Part shown: piece after piece, positions 15,484-24,472 of the stretch
How positions within the stretch are numbered: position 1 is the first letter of the stretch
Layout of the letters: each line of letters starts with the position of its first letter
Position numbers and translations under genes: made by a program
NCBI GenBank assembly: GCA_024236395.1
Contig: JACKKO010000003.1
Span: 1 to 64,000 of the forward strand
DNA: 64,000 bases
Direction: 5' to 3'
From: Hyphomicrobiales bacterium
GTDB taxonomy: Bacteria; Pseudomonadota; Alphaproteobacteria; Rickettsiales; JACKKO01
The notes under the pieces: generated by a model
Told to the model about the DNA's origin: nothing
Seen by the model: the letters and a program-made list of their open reading frames with translations, nothing else
The model's database searches: none

Positions 15484-17409
15484 GTGGGTGAGGAACAGCA
15501 GCAGCCACAGGCACAGCAGCGGGATCAGCTGAAGATCGTGGTGGTGGGGCATGTAGACCACGGGAAATCCACGTTGATTGGCCGCCTGTTTTACGATACG
15601 GACAGCCTTCCGGAAGGCAAATACGAGCAGATTAAAGCCACTTCGGGCGCGGGATGCCCTTTGAGTGGAGCTTCCTGCGGTTGCCCTGCAGGCGGGCGCG
15701 ATCAGGGGATCACCATTGATACCACGCAAATCTGGTTTAAAACCACCAAGCGGGATTACTGCATTATCGATGCGCCGGGCCATAAGGAGTTCCTGAAGAA
15801 TATGATCTCCGGGGCGGCCAATAGTGAAGCCGCCGTGCTGGTGATTGATGCCAAGGAAGGTGTGCGCGAACAATCCAAGAAACACGGCTACCTGCTGCAC
15901 CTGCTGGGCGTTTCGCAGATTGCCGTGGCGGTGAACAAAATGGATATGGTGGAGTATTCCGGAGCACGTTTCCGCGAGATTGAAACGGAATATCGCGCGT
16001 ATCTGAAGAGTATCGGGGTAACACCCACCTTTATCATCCCGGTTTCTGCGCGGGAAGGGGATAATATCGCCAGTACATCGGAGGCGATGCCCTGGTATAG
16101 CGGGCCGTCGATTGTGGGGGCGCTGGACGCCTTCCAGCCGCGACCACAACTGGTGGATTTGCCGCTGCGCCTGCCGGTACAGGATGTCTATAAATTCGAT
16201 GAGCGCCGGATTATTGCCGGTCGGATTGAAAGTGGTTGCCTGAAAGTGGGGGACACGCTGGTTTTCTCGCCTTCGAACAAGACGGCGAAGGTGGCTTCTA
16301 TTGAAGGGTGGAATAGTCCGGAACGCACGGAGGTTTCCGCCGGGATGTCGGTGGGGGTGACGCTGGACGAGCAGATTTTCGTGGAGCGCGGCAATGTGGC
16401 CAGCCTGAAAAAAGATGCACCCATGCTGACCAATATCTTCCGCGGTAAGATTTTCTGGCTGGGGAAGAAGCCCCTGAAAGTAGGCGATCGCTATAAGGTC
16501 AAGATCAACACCAGTGTCTACCAGGCGGAGGTCAAAGAGATCGAGCAGGTGGTGGATACCGATAATCTCTCGCATACCGCCGGGGATAGGGTGGAGAAAA
16601 ACAGTGTAGCAGAGATCGTGTTCCGCATTAAGGGCGTGGCCGCGCTGGACCCATATGAAAATAATGCGCTCACCGGCCGGTTTGTGCTGGTGGATGGCTA
16701 TGATGTGGTTGGGGGCGGGATCGTGGATATGCACGGCTTTGCCGATCAGCGTCCGCAGGCAAAGGTGAGGTCTACCAATATCCATCCATATGATTTCCAG
16801 ATTCGTCCGCAGCATCGTGCGATCCATAACGGGCACTTGGGTGGGGTACTTTGGTTTACCGGGCTTTCCGGCGCGGGGAAATCCACCTTGGCGCGGGAGT
16901 TGCAGCGTCGTCTGTTTGAAAAGGGTTTCCAGGTGTATGTGCTGGATGGGGATAATATCCGCCACGGCCTCAATTCAGACCTGGATTTCTCGCCGGAAGG
17001 GCGTTCGGAGAATATCCGCCGGGTGGGGGAAGTGGCGTCGCTCTTTGCCGATGCCGGGGTGATTGTGATTTCGGCTTTTATATCGCCGTATAAGCAGGAT
17101 CGGGATCGTGCCCGTGTTTCTACCGGGGATCGTTTCCACACCGTGTATATTCAGGCGGATATTGAGACGTGCGAAAGCCGCGATGTGAAAGGGTTGTATA
17201 AAAAAGCCCGTGCCGGGGAAATTGCGGATTTTACCGGGGTGTCCGCGCCGTTTGAGGAGCCAGAAAGCCCGGACCTCACGGTAGATACCTCCAGGCTGAG
17301 TATTGAAGAGGCTACCGCGGAGCTGATGCTTTATGTGGATAAGCACTTTGTGCAGCCGGTGCAGCGCATGACCCGCCGTGCCGAGGACGATGCCGGAGCG
17401 GATATTTAG
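15484..17409 (+). CDS. cysN: Bifunctional sulfate adenylyltransferase subunit 1 / APS kinase
   Basis: CysN is the GTPase subunit of ATP sulfurylase; CysC phosphorylates APS to PAPS. Residues about 14-430 form an EF-Tu-like GTPase (VVGHVDHGKSTLIGRLFYD, DAPGHKEFLKNM, VNKMD). From residue 452 comes the APS kinase with P-loop GLSGAGKST at 460, VYVLDGDNIRHGLN and ISPYKQDRDRAR. Total 641 residues, typical of a CysNC fusion. The GTG at 15484 is chosen because AAAGGAG lies six bases before it; ATG at 15451 is the alternative. The switch I region carries a Cys-rich stretch, GCPLSGASCGCPAGG, not found in E. coli CysN, and the DAPGH motif is closer to EF-1alpha. Partner of CysD at 13.6 kb. Confidence 0.93.
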   Translation: MGEEQQQPQAQQRDQLKIVVVGHVDHGKSTLIGRLFYDTDSLPEGKYEQIKATSGAGCPLSGASCGCPAGGRDQGITIDTTQIWFKTTKRDYCIIDAPGHKEFLKNMISGAANSEAAVLVIDAKEGVREQSKKHGYLLHLLGVSQIAVAVNKMDMVEYSGARFREIETEYRAYLKSIGVTPTFIIPVSAREGDNIASTSEAMPWYSGPSIVGALDAFQPRPQLVDLPLRLPVQDVYKFDERRIIAGRIESGCLKVGDTLVFSPSNKTAKVASIEGWNSPERTEVSAGMSVGVTLDEQIFVERGNVASLKKDAPMLTNIFRGKIFWLGKKPLKVGDRYKVKINTSVYQAEVKEIEQVVDTDNLSHTAGDRVEKNSVAEIVFRIKGVAALDPYENNALTGRFVLVDGYDVVGGGIVDMHGFADQRPQAKVRSTNIHPYDFQIRPQHRAIHNGHLGGVLWFTGLSGAGKSTLARELQRRLFEKGFQVYVLDGDNIRHGLNSDLDFSPEGRSENIRRVGEVASLFADAGVIVISAFISPYKQDRDRARVSTGDRFHTVYIQADIETCESRDVKGLYKKARAGEIADFTGVSAPFEEPESPDLTVDTSRLSIEEATAELMLYVDKHFVQPVQRMTRRAEDDAGADI

Positions 17410-17428
17410 TACAGATAAAGGAATAAGT

Positions 17429-20400
17429 ATGAGTGGTCAGAAACTGGACCTGAAACACAATCTGGCGTTTGAAGACCTCTATACCCGGGAAGGGCTGGAG
17501 AAGCTGGATAACGCTTTTCTGGCCTATTTGAAAGAAGCGGATAGCGCATCGCACGACGTGTTGCTTTCGGTGCGGAACGCCACGCATGCCCTGCTGCCAA
17601 AGGAAGAATCGGAACTGCTCATTACCATTGCGCCGCATCTGGAAGATTTCATCGCTGATCTGTTTGATATCAAAGAAGCGATGCAGGCACTCCAGCGTCA
17701 GCATAATGATCTGGCGGATATTTACACCTGTAAGCGCCAGTTCGTGCAGCGCCGGGTCACCAAATACTGCAAGCCAGCAGAAGGGGCTGCGCTGGATGGT
17801 GACGTGCTGGCAAAGGGGCTGGAAGCCCTGTTCGGTGAAAAACTCACCGAAGCTTCGTATGCCAAGCATGTGACAGGTTGGCTGGATATCCCTGAGCATG
17901 AGGAGAAGCTGATCCTGGCGGCGCGCTATGCCTCCTGGGCGCTGAATAGCGAGGGGGGGATCAAAAAGCATGCGGCGGATGTGCTGTTCAAAGTGCCGAA
18001 GAAGCTTGATTTCCAGAATCTCGTGGAGCTGGAAGAGGAGCCTTATGAGGGCGTGCGCCAGAAGCATCTGGATGCCCACCATCTGCGTCACCGGGAGGGT
18101 TTTCACCTGACGGATCACGGCGGGAACCTGAAGCAGGCGCTGGACGATGCCAATTACTGCATCTGGTGCCATAATCAGGGCAAGGATTCCTGCTCCAAGG
18201 GGCTGAAAGATAAGCCGAACCCGGAAGGGATGGCGGCGTATAAAGTTAATGAGATGCAGAACAAGCTGGCCGGGTGTCCGCTGGAAGAAAAAATCTCCGA
18301 GATGAACTACCTGAAGACCCACGGCAATCCGCTGGGGGCACTGGCCGTAGTAGCGGTGGATAACCCGCTCTGCGCGGCAACCGGGCATCGTATCTGTAAC
18401 GATTGTATGAAATCCTGCATTTACCAGAAGCAGGAGCCGGTGAATATCCCGCGTACCGAAACCCGGACGTTGCAGGATATTCTGGAGTTACCCTGGGGAT
18501 TTGAGATTTATAGTCTGCTCACACGCTGGAATCCTCTGAATCTGGTGCGCTGGCTGCCGCAGGCGGAAAGCGGTTATAAGGTACTGGTGGTGGGGCTTGG
18601 CCCGGCCGGGTTTAACCTATCGCATCATTTGCTCAATGATGGGCATACCGTGGTGGCGGTTGACGGGCTGAAGATTGAGCCGATGCCGGAGCAGGTCTCC
18701 GGGCGGAATGTGCTGGGGCAACGCGTGCCGTTTGAACCGGTGCACCGTATTGAAGATATTTTTGATGATCTGGCAACCCGCGTGAATGGCGGGTTTGGTG
18801 GCGTAGCGGAGTATGGGATCACTGTCCGCTGGAACAAGAATTACCTGAAGGTGATTCGCCTGCTGCTGGAGCGCCGGGCGCAGTTTGGTATGGTGGGTGG
18901 TGTGCGCTTTGGTGGTACGCTGACCTATGACAAGGCCTTTGAACTGGGCTTTGACCATGTGGCATTATGCCTGGGGGCGGGGCGCCCCACAGTGATTAAC
19001 ATGCCCAACGGGATGGCGCGTGGTGTGCGTACCGCTTCCGATTTCCTCATGGCACTGCAGTTGACCGGTGCGGCTAAGGAAGATTCCATTGCGAACCTGC
19101 AGTTACGCCTGCCGGTGGCGGTGATTGGCGGTGGGCTGACAGCGATTGATACGGCCACGGAGTCGCTGGCGTACTACCCGTTACAGGTGGAGAAATTCCT
19201 CAAGCGCTATGAAACACTGGTGCAGGAACTGGGCGAAGCAACCGTGCGTGCCCGCTGGAGCACCGAAGAAACGGAAATCGCCGAAGAGTTCATCGCCCAT
19301 GCAAAATCTATCCGATTGGAAAGAGAAAAAGCATTAAAAGAGAGTAGAAAGCCTAAGATAGTTAAACTATTACATCAATGGGGTGGCGTGCATGTGGTGT
19401 ACCGCAAAACCTTGCAGGATTCCCCCAGCTATCGTCTGAACCACGAAGAAATAGAGTTGGCGATGCAGGAAGGCATCGGCTTCATTGAGAATGCGTCTCC
19501 GGCCGGGGTGGAGATCAATGAATGTGGCTATGCACAGGCGTTACGGGTGGATTATGCGTTCCAGAACGAGGCAGGGGAACAGGTGACAGAAGAGCGCCTT
19601 ATCCCGGCAAAGACCATCTTCATGGCAGCGGGCACGAACCCGAACACGGTACTGCACCGGGAAGATGCCACGCATTTTGCCCTGGACGGCAAGTATTTCT
19701 CGGCGGTGGATAGCGCCGGGAACCTGGTGAAACCGGAGCCAAATATCTCCAAGCCTGCAGAGGCACAGGTACTGATGTCAAAGAGCGAGGGCGGCAAGTT
19801 TGTCAGTTTCTTTGGTGATCTGCACCCCTCGTATGTCGGGAATGTGGTGAAGGCGATGGGCAGTGCCAAGCAGGGCTACCCGGTGGTCAGCCGGGTGCTG
19901 ATGCAGCAAACGCCCCTCAATTCACAATTGTCCGGGGAGTTTATTACCGGGATTCAGGAGCAACTGGTGGCGCGGGTGCATGATGTGGTACGTCTTACAC
20001 CGACGATTGTGGAGGTGATTATTAAAGCGCCGCTGGCAGCGCGTCAGTTCCTGCCTGGCCAGTTCTACCGCCTGCAGAATTATGAAACGCTGGCCATGAA
20101 ATCGGCTGGCACCACCCTGACGATGGAAGGGCTCGCCCTGACCGGCGCATGGGTTGACCGTGAAAAAGGTCTGCTTTCCACCATCGTTCTGGAAATGGGT
20201 GGTTCCTCGGATTTATGTGCCTATCTGAAGAAAGACGAACCGGTGATCCTGATGGGGCCAACCGGTACACCAACGGAAACCCCGGGAGGGGAAACCGTGA
20301 TGTTGGTGGGCGGCGGTCTGGGGAACGCGGTGCTGTTCTCGATTGGGAAGGCGTTTAAGGATGCCGGATCGCGTGTACTGTATTTCGCCGGGTATAAACA

Positions 20401-20941
20401 AGCGGTGGATCGCTATAAGGTGGACGAAATCCAGGCGGCGGCCGATGAGATTATCTGGTGCTGTGATGAAAAACTAATTACCGATAAACGCCCGGAAGAT
20501 AAGTCTTTCCACGGTAATATTGTGCAGGCAATGGTGGCCTATGCCAAAGGAGAGCTGGGTACGCCCGGTATGTCGCTGGATGAGGTAGACCGCATTATCG
20601 CCATTGGTTCCGACCGTATGATGGCCGCCGTGCAGCAGGCACGGCATAATGTGCTGAAGCCCTATCTGAAAACGGACCATAAGGCGATTGGCAGTATCAA
20701 CTCGCCGATGCAATGCATGATGAAGGAAATCTGCGGCCAGTGCCTGCAGAAGCACGTTGACCCGGATACGGGCAAGGAGACCTATGTGTATTCTTGCTTT
20801 AATCAGGATCAGGAACTGGATTATGTCTCGTTCCCGCATCTGAATGAGCGCCTGCAGCAGAATGGCGTACAGGAAAAACTCACCGCGCTGTGGATTGATC
20901 GCTGCCTGAAAGGGCTAGGCCTCCGCGAGGAAGCAGCGTAA
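17429..20941 (+). CDS. Large GltD-like / PyrK-like Fe-S flavoprotein, probable electron donor for sulfite reductase
   Basis: A 1170-residue fusion. Residues 1-310 are helical, with Cys motifs such as YCIWCHNQGKDSC. Next comes a GltD-type cluster region (Cys315, 323, 326, 330 in GHRICNDCMKSC) and a pyridine nucleotide-disulfide oxidoreductase with FAD site VVGLGPAGFN at 387 and NAD(P) site VIGGGLTAID at 565. From about 860 there is a ferredoxin reductase/PyrK-like module: LPGQFYRLQNYE, VGGGLGNAV near 960 and a 2Fe-2S motif Cys1096-x5-Cys-x2-Cys-x17-Cys1123. The start at 17429 follows AAAGGAA, 19 bases after cysN. Domain calls are seen in the sequence. The role as NAD(P)H:sulfite reductase electron donor is inference from its place in a cluster that has CysI but no CysJ. 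Confidence 0.8.
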   Translation: MSGQKLDLKHNLAFEDLYTREGLEKLDNAFLAYLKEADSASHDVLLSVRNATHALLPKEESELLITIAPHLEDFIADLFDIKEAMQALQRQHNDLADIYTCKRQFVQRRVTKYCKPAEGAALDGDVLAKGLEALFGEKLTEASYAKHVTGWLDIPEHEEKLILAARYASWALNSEGGIKKHAADVLFKVPKKLDFQNLVELEEEPYEGVRQKHLDAHHLRHREGFHLTDHGGNLKQALDDANYCIWCHNQGKDSCSKGLKDKPNPEGMAAYKVNEMQNKLAGCPLEEKISEMNYLKTHGNPLGALAVVAVDNPLCAATGHRICNDCMKSCIYQKQEPVNIPRTETRTLQDILELPWGFEIYSLLTRWNPLNLVRWLPQAESGYKVLVVGLGPAGFNLSHHLLNDGHTVVAVDGLKIEPMPEQVSGRNVLGQRVPFEPVHRIEDIFDDLATRVNGGFGGVAEYGITVRWNKNYLKVIRLLLERRAQFGMVGGVRFGGTLTYDKAFELGFDHVALCLGAGRPTVINMPNGMARGVRTASDFLMALQLTGAAKEDSIANLQLRLPVAVIGGGLTAIDTATESLAYYPLQVEKFLKRYETLVQELGEATVRARWSTEETEIAEEFIAHAKSIRLEREKALKESRKPKIVKLLHQWGGVHVVYRKTLQDSPSYRLNHEEIELAMQEGIGFIENASPAGVEINECGYAQALRVDYAFQNEAGEQVTEERLIPAKTIFMAAGTNPNTVLHREDATHFALDGKYFSAVDSAGNLVKPEPNISKPAEAQVLMSKSEGGKFVSFFGDLHPSYVGNVVKAMGSAKQGYPVVSRVLMQQTPLNSQLSGEFITGIQEQLVARVHDVVRLTPTIVEVIIKAPLAARQFLPGQFYRLQNYETLAMKSAGTTLTMEGLALTGAWVDREKGLLSTIVLEMGGSSDLCAYLKKDEPVILMGPTGTPTETPGGETVMLVGGGLGNAVLFSIGKAFKDAGSRVLYFAGYKQAVDRYKVDEIQAAADEIIWCCDEKLITDKRPEDKSFHGNIVQAMVAYAKGELGTPGMSLDEVDRIIAIGSDRMMAAVQQARHNVLKPYLKTDHKAIGSINSPMQCMMKEICGQCLQKHVDPDTGKETYVYSCFNQDQELDYVSFPHLNERLQQNGVQEKLTALWIDRCLKGLGLREEAA

Positions 20942-20998
20942 TAGGACGTTATTTAATCTATCGTTGCGTTGTAAAATCAAATCGGTAAGCTTCTGAGC

Positions 20999-22624
20999 AT
21001 GAAAATTGCACTGGCACAACTCAATCCCATCATGGGCGACCTGGAAGGAAACGCGCAGCGTATCCGCAATACGGCGCTAAGTTCCGGTGCCGATATCGTT
21101 GTTTTTTCCGAAATGACGATTACCGGCTATCCGCCGGAAGACATGGTGCTGAAACCGCTTTTTCAAAAGGAAAGCATGCGTATTGCCCGGCAGTTGGCCG
21201 AAGACTTAGCCGATGGCCCGGCAGTATTGGTGGGGGCGTTATGGGAAGAGGAGGGCAAGCCGCTGAACGTGGCCTTGCTGATGGAAGGTGGTGAAATCCG
21301 CACAATGCAACGGAAATACGACCTGCCAAACTACGGCGTGTTTGATGAAAAGCGCGTGTTTGCAGCGGGTGGACTGCCGCAGCCGCTGGAATTCCATGGG
21401 CATAAAATTGGCCTGATGATTTGTGAGGATATGTGGAATATCAAGACGGCTGAAGCCCTGAAGGGGGTGGACATTCTGCTTTCCATGCATGCCTCGCCGT
21501 TTGAGATCGGCAAGCGCGATCTGCGCCGCAAGCGTGCCAGGCAGGCTGTGGAACGTGCTGGTGCACCGATTGTTTACGTCAACCAGATAGGCGGACAGGA
21601 TGATCTGGTATTTGATGGCGGTTCGTTTGTGCTGGATAAAGACGGCAATGAGGTACTGGCGATGGTGGAGTGTGCCGAGGCAGTATCCTGCGTGGTGTTT
21701 GAAAATGGCCAGTTGCAGGCGGAGGATGTGTCCTCTCCGCGCTGCTCGGAGCTGGAAAGCACATACCGTGTGCTGATGTGCGGCCTGAGAGATTACGTGG
21801 AAAAAAACAACTTCCCGGGGGTGATCCTGGGGCTTTCTGGGGGTATTGATTCGGCGCTCAGTGCCGCGATAGCGGTGGATGCGCTGGGGGAAGAGCGGGT
21901 GCGTGCCTATATGCTGCCCTCGCACTATACCTCGGAAGAAAGCCTGCAAGATGCCAATATCTGTGCCAAAATGCTGGGTATCCGGCTGGATACGATTCCC
22001 ATCGTGGGGGCGTATAAAGTGCTGGAAGATGCGCTGGCTAACCATTTCCGCAAAAGCAGGGATATTACCGAAGAGAATATGCAATCCCGTCTGCGGGGGC
22101 TGATCCTGATGGCGCTGAGTAACAAGCACGGCTTCATGGTACTCACTACCGGCAATAAATCCGAATATGCTACCGGCTACGCTACGCTGTATGGGGATAT
22201 GTGCGGTGGTTATAACGTACTGAAAGATGTGTATAAAACACTAGTGTTTCAACTGTCCAAGTGGCGCAACCGGCATCGTCCGCTAGGGGGGCTGGGGCCA
22301 AAAGGTAAGGTGATGCCACAGAATGTCATTATCAAAGCACCTACTGCCGAGCTGCGAGAGAACCAGAAAGATGAAGATGCATTGCCGCCTTATGAAGTGC
22401 TGGACCCGATCCTGCATATGCTGATTGAAGAGGATATGTCTGTGGAGTCCGTTGTCAAAGAAGGTTTCGATGCCGAAATGGTACACAGAGTGGTGACAAT
22501 GCTTTATCGCTCGGAGTATAAACGGCAGCAATCGGCACCGGGTGTGAAGATTTCGCCGAAATATTTTGGCCGGGATCGGCGTTACCCCATGACAAACCAT
22601 TTTCTGGATGGCGTGGAAAGTTAA
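20999..22624 (+). CDS. nadE: Glutamine-dependent NAD+ synthetase
   Basis: Last step of NAD synthesis: amidation of nicotinate adenine dinucleotide using glutamine. The N-terminal nitrilase-type glutaminase has the Glu in VFSEMTITGYPPEDM, the Lys in RKYDLPNYGVFDEKRVF and the nucleophile Cys in LMICEDMW. The C-terminal synthetase has the P-loop LGLSGGIDSALSAAIAVDALG, then LTTGNKSEYATGYATLYGDMCGGYNVLKDV. At 541 residues it has the common bacterial length, shorter than the actinobacterial form. It is separated by 57 bases from the large oxidoreductase gene and is probably a separate unit. It is convergent with the chemoreceptor gene. Confidence 0.96.
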   Translation: MKIALAQLNPIMGDLEGNAQRIRNTALSSGADIVVFSEMTITGYPPEDMVLKPLFQKESMRIARQLAEDLADGPAVLVGALWEEEGKPLNVALLMEGGEIRTMQRKYDLPNYGVFDEKRVFAAGGLPQPLEFHGHKIGLMICEDMWNIKTAEALKGVDILLSMHASPFEIGKRDLRRKRARQAVERAGAPIVYVNQIGGQDDLVFDGGSFVLDKDGNEVLAMVECAEAVSCVVFENGQLQAEDVSSPRCSELESTYRVLMCGLRDYVEKNNFPGVILGLSGGIDSALSAAIAVDALGEERVRAYMLPSHYTSEESLQDANICAKMLGIRLDTIPIVGAYKVLEDALANHFRKSRDITEENMQSRLRGLILMALSNKHGFMVLTTGNKSEYATGYATLYGDMCGGYNVLKDVYKTLVFQLSKWRNRHRPLGGLGPKGKVMPQNVIIKAPTAELRENQKDEDALPPYEVLDPILHMLIEEDMSVESVVKEGFDAEMVHRVVTMLYRSEYKRQQSAPGVKISPKYFGRDRRYPMTNHFLDGVES

Positions 22625-22636
22625 TGTCTGATTAGA

Positions 22637-24472
22637 TTAAGCGGCCTTCTTATCGCTATTTGCGGTATCATTCAACCCCAGCGCCGTCCGTAATTCTATG
22701 ATGGATTGGATCGTAGCTTCTGCATTGCGGCGCAGATTGCGAATATCGTCTTCCCCGCTGCGATCATCTGTGGAGCTAGCCAGCATATTCACACGCTCTA
22801 ATTGAAGTAAAATGCTTTCACCGATAGCCCCGGAAGCCTCACGTAGTGAGCTGATGGCAGCATCCACGTGCTTAGAGCGGGATACCACGCTCTCTGCTGC
22901 GTGCTGCATTTGGTTGATTTGCTGCGTAATTTGCTCAGTTGCACTGGCGGTTTCCTCGGCGAGGTTTTTGACCTCACTGGCGACTACGGCAAACCCACGC
23001 CCTGCTTCACCTGCGCGTGCGGCTTCAATGGTGGCATTCAACGCCAGCAGGTTGATTTGCTCGGTAATATCATTAATCAGATGGATCACGTGGTCAATGC
23101 GCTCTGCATCCACAGAGAGTTTCTTTAGCTCTGTATCGGTCTCATTGACAATACCGGAGGCCTTGCGTGCCAGTGACTCAATATCATTGGTCTGGTTCTG
23201 AAGTTCCCGTACACCGGCGGCAATTTTCTTAAAGAATTGGCTGGGTTTTGTGTTATCAGGAGTGGTGGGTGATTGGGTGAACCAGCGCAGTAATGGTAAC
23301 AGATGCTGTTCCATACGCTGCAGAATCAGGTTGGCCTCAGCATTGCGAATGGGGTGTGGTCGCGGGGCTTCCTGGCGTGGTGCTGGTGTGTGGGCTGGTG
23401 TGTGGGCTGGTGTTTTCTTTAGCAGGTCTTCATAACGTTGACGCTCCGCCTGTGCGGTATCCCGTTCCAGCTGTGCTTGTGCAATAATCTGTGTTGAAGT
23501 ATCAGCATGCATACGTAAACGATGTATTAAAGTATGAATTTTACGGAATTCCATGCTTTGTGATTCATAGGCTCCAGTTTGGCCTGCTTCTGGCTCTGTG
23601 AGGTCATTGAGTGGGCGGATAATCATCAGATAGCTATAAAACATAGCGGCAAAGCCTGCAAAGGAAGCCAGAAGCATGATATATCCAATATTATCAGTGA
23701 TATTGCTAGTGATGGAAAATGTTCCTGTGGGCGCCTCGTTAATAGCTGTTGCTTCCGTAGGGGTGGCGGTAGCCATCGGTACATTGGCCGGAATGGGATT
23801 GACTTGTATTACGGTGCCGTCTCGAATAACAGAAAGGGAGTTCTCCATGCGTGCCAGTGCAGAAAGCAGGCTATCCGCCAGAGGTTTTTCCTCATAAAGA
23901 TAATAATCTTGTGCGGCATTACGGCTTTGCTCGTTTAATAATGTATGTAGCGTAATAGAATGTGCATCAATAAATAATGCCAGCAGTTGGTTAAATTGTG
24001 TTTGCGCCCTGCGTATTGCGTGTAGGCGTTTATGTATGGATAGTTCAGGATTAGCTGCAGAAAAACTGCCATTTTGTTCGGTTTTTTCTATGGTGGTCAA
24101 TGCATTTTCAAAATCACTACTGGCCTTTACGAGGAGCTCAATCTGATTGATGGAGGCAACATTAGCCTGCTCACTTCTGGAAGTGTTATTTAATAAGGCA
24201 TCCTGAGTGTTATGCAAAATCGTGTGTAGATGATTGTCGAGATTTTCATGCGCTTTAAGTAAGGGAGACAACTCCCGCACTGCCGGGATTGTAGTTGAAA
24301 CGGTTGTGGGCGTATTGTCTGAATTTACTGTCACAGCTGTCTGGCGTGCTGTTATTTCTTGTGGTGTTGTAGGTTGACTCCACCATGCAAGGGCAGCGAC
24401 CAACATTGCCGGAACCATGCAGATTACCAGCAGGTGAAAACGCACAGAGAGCTCTTTCAGTAAATGAATCAT
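22637..24472 (-). CDS. Methyl-accepting chemotaxis protein
   Basis: A 611-residue chemoreceptor. The first membrane helix is near residues 13-31 (LVICMVPAMLVAALAWW). A periplasmic helical domain of about 230 residues follows, then a second helix (IGYIMLLASFAGFAAMFYSYL) and a short cytoplasmic part with a Pro/His repeat (TPAHTPAHTPAP). The C-terminal signalling domain has the tip INLLALNATIEAARAGEAGRG and VVASEVKNLAEETASAT, the CheA/CheW contact region. No HAMP domain is clear. Its ATG overlaps the stop of the upstream gene (ATGA), so translation is coupled to the periplasmic repeat protein, which I infer to be a ligand-binding partner. The ligand is unknown. Confidence 0.92.
   Translation of the reverse strand: MIHLLKELSVRFHLLVICMVPAMLVAALAWWSQPTTPQEITARQTAVTVNSDNTPTTVSTTIPAVRELSPLLKAHENLDNHLHTILHNTQDALLNNTSRSEQANVASINQIELLVKASSDFENALTTIEKTEQNGSFSAANPELSIHKRLHAIRRAQTQFNQLLALFIDAHSITLHTLLNEQSRNAAQDYYLYEEKPLADSLLSALARMENSLSVIRDGTVIQVNPIPANVPMATATPTEATAINEAPTGTFSITSNITDNIGYIMLLASFAGFAAMFYSYLMIIRPLNDLTEPEAGQTGAYESQSMEFRKIHTLIHRLRMHADTSTQIIAQAQLERDTAQAERQRYEDLLKKTPAHTPAHTPAPRQEAPRPHPIRNAEANLILQRMEQHLLPLLRWFTQSPTTPDNTKPSQFFKKIAAGVRELQNQTNDIESLARKASGIVNETDTELKKLSVDAERIDHVIHLINDITEQINLLALNATIEAARAGEAGRGFAVVASEVKNLAEETASATEQITQQINQMQHAAESVVSRSKHVDAAISSLREASGAIGESILLQLERVNMLASSTDDRSGEDDIRNLRRNAEATIQSIIELRTALGLNDTANSDKKAA

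Noticed and set aside
15478..16965. 495-codon open frame antisense to cysN
   Set aside because: It lies wholly within cysN/C, has no ribosome site or known motifs, and its composition is that of a shadow frame of a GC-rich gene.
17312..18388. 358-codon open frame antisense to the cysN end and the large oxidoreductase
   Set aside because: It overlaps two well-supported genes and shows no protein motif; shadow frame.
21239..22129. 296-codon open frame antisense to nadE
   Set aside because: nadE is complete and conserved; no support for the reverse frame.
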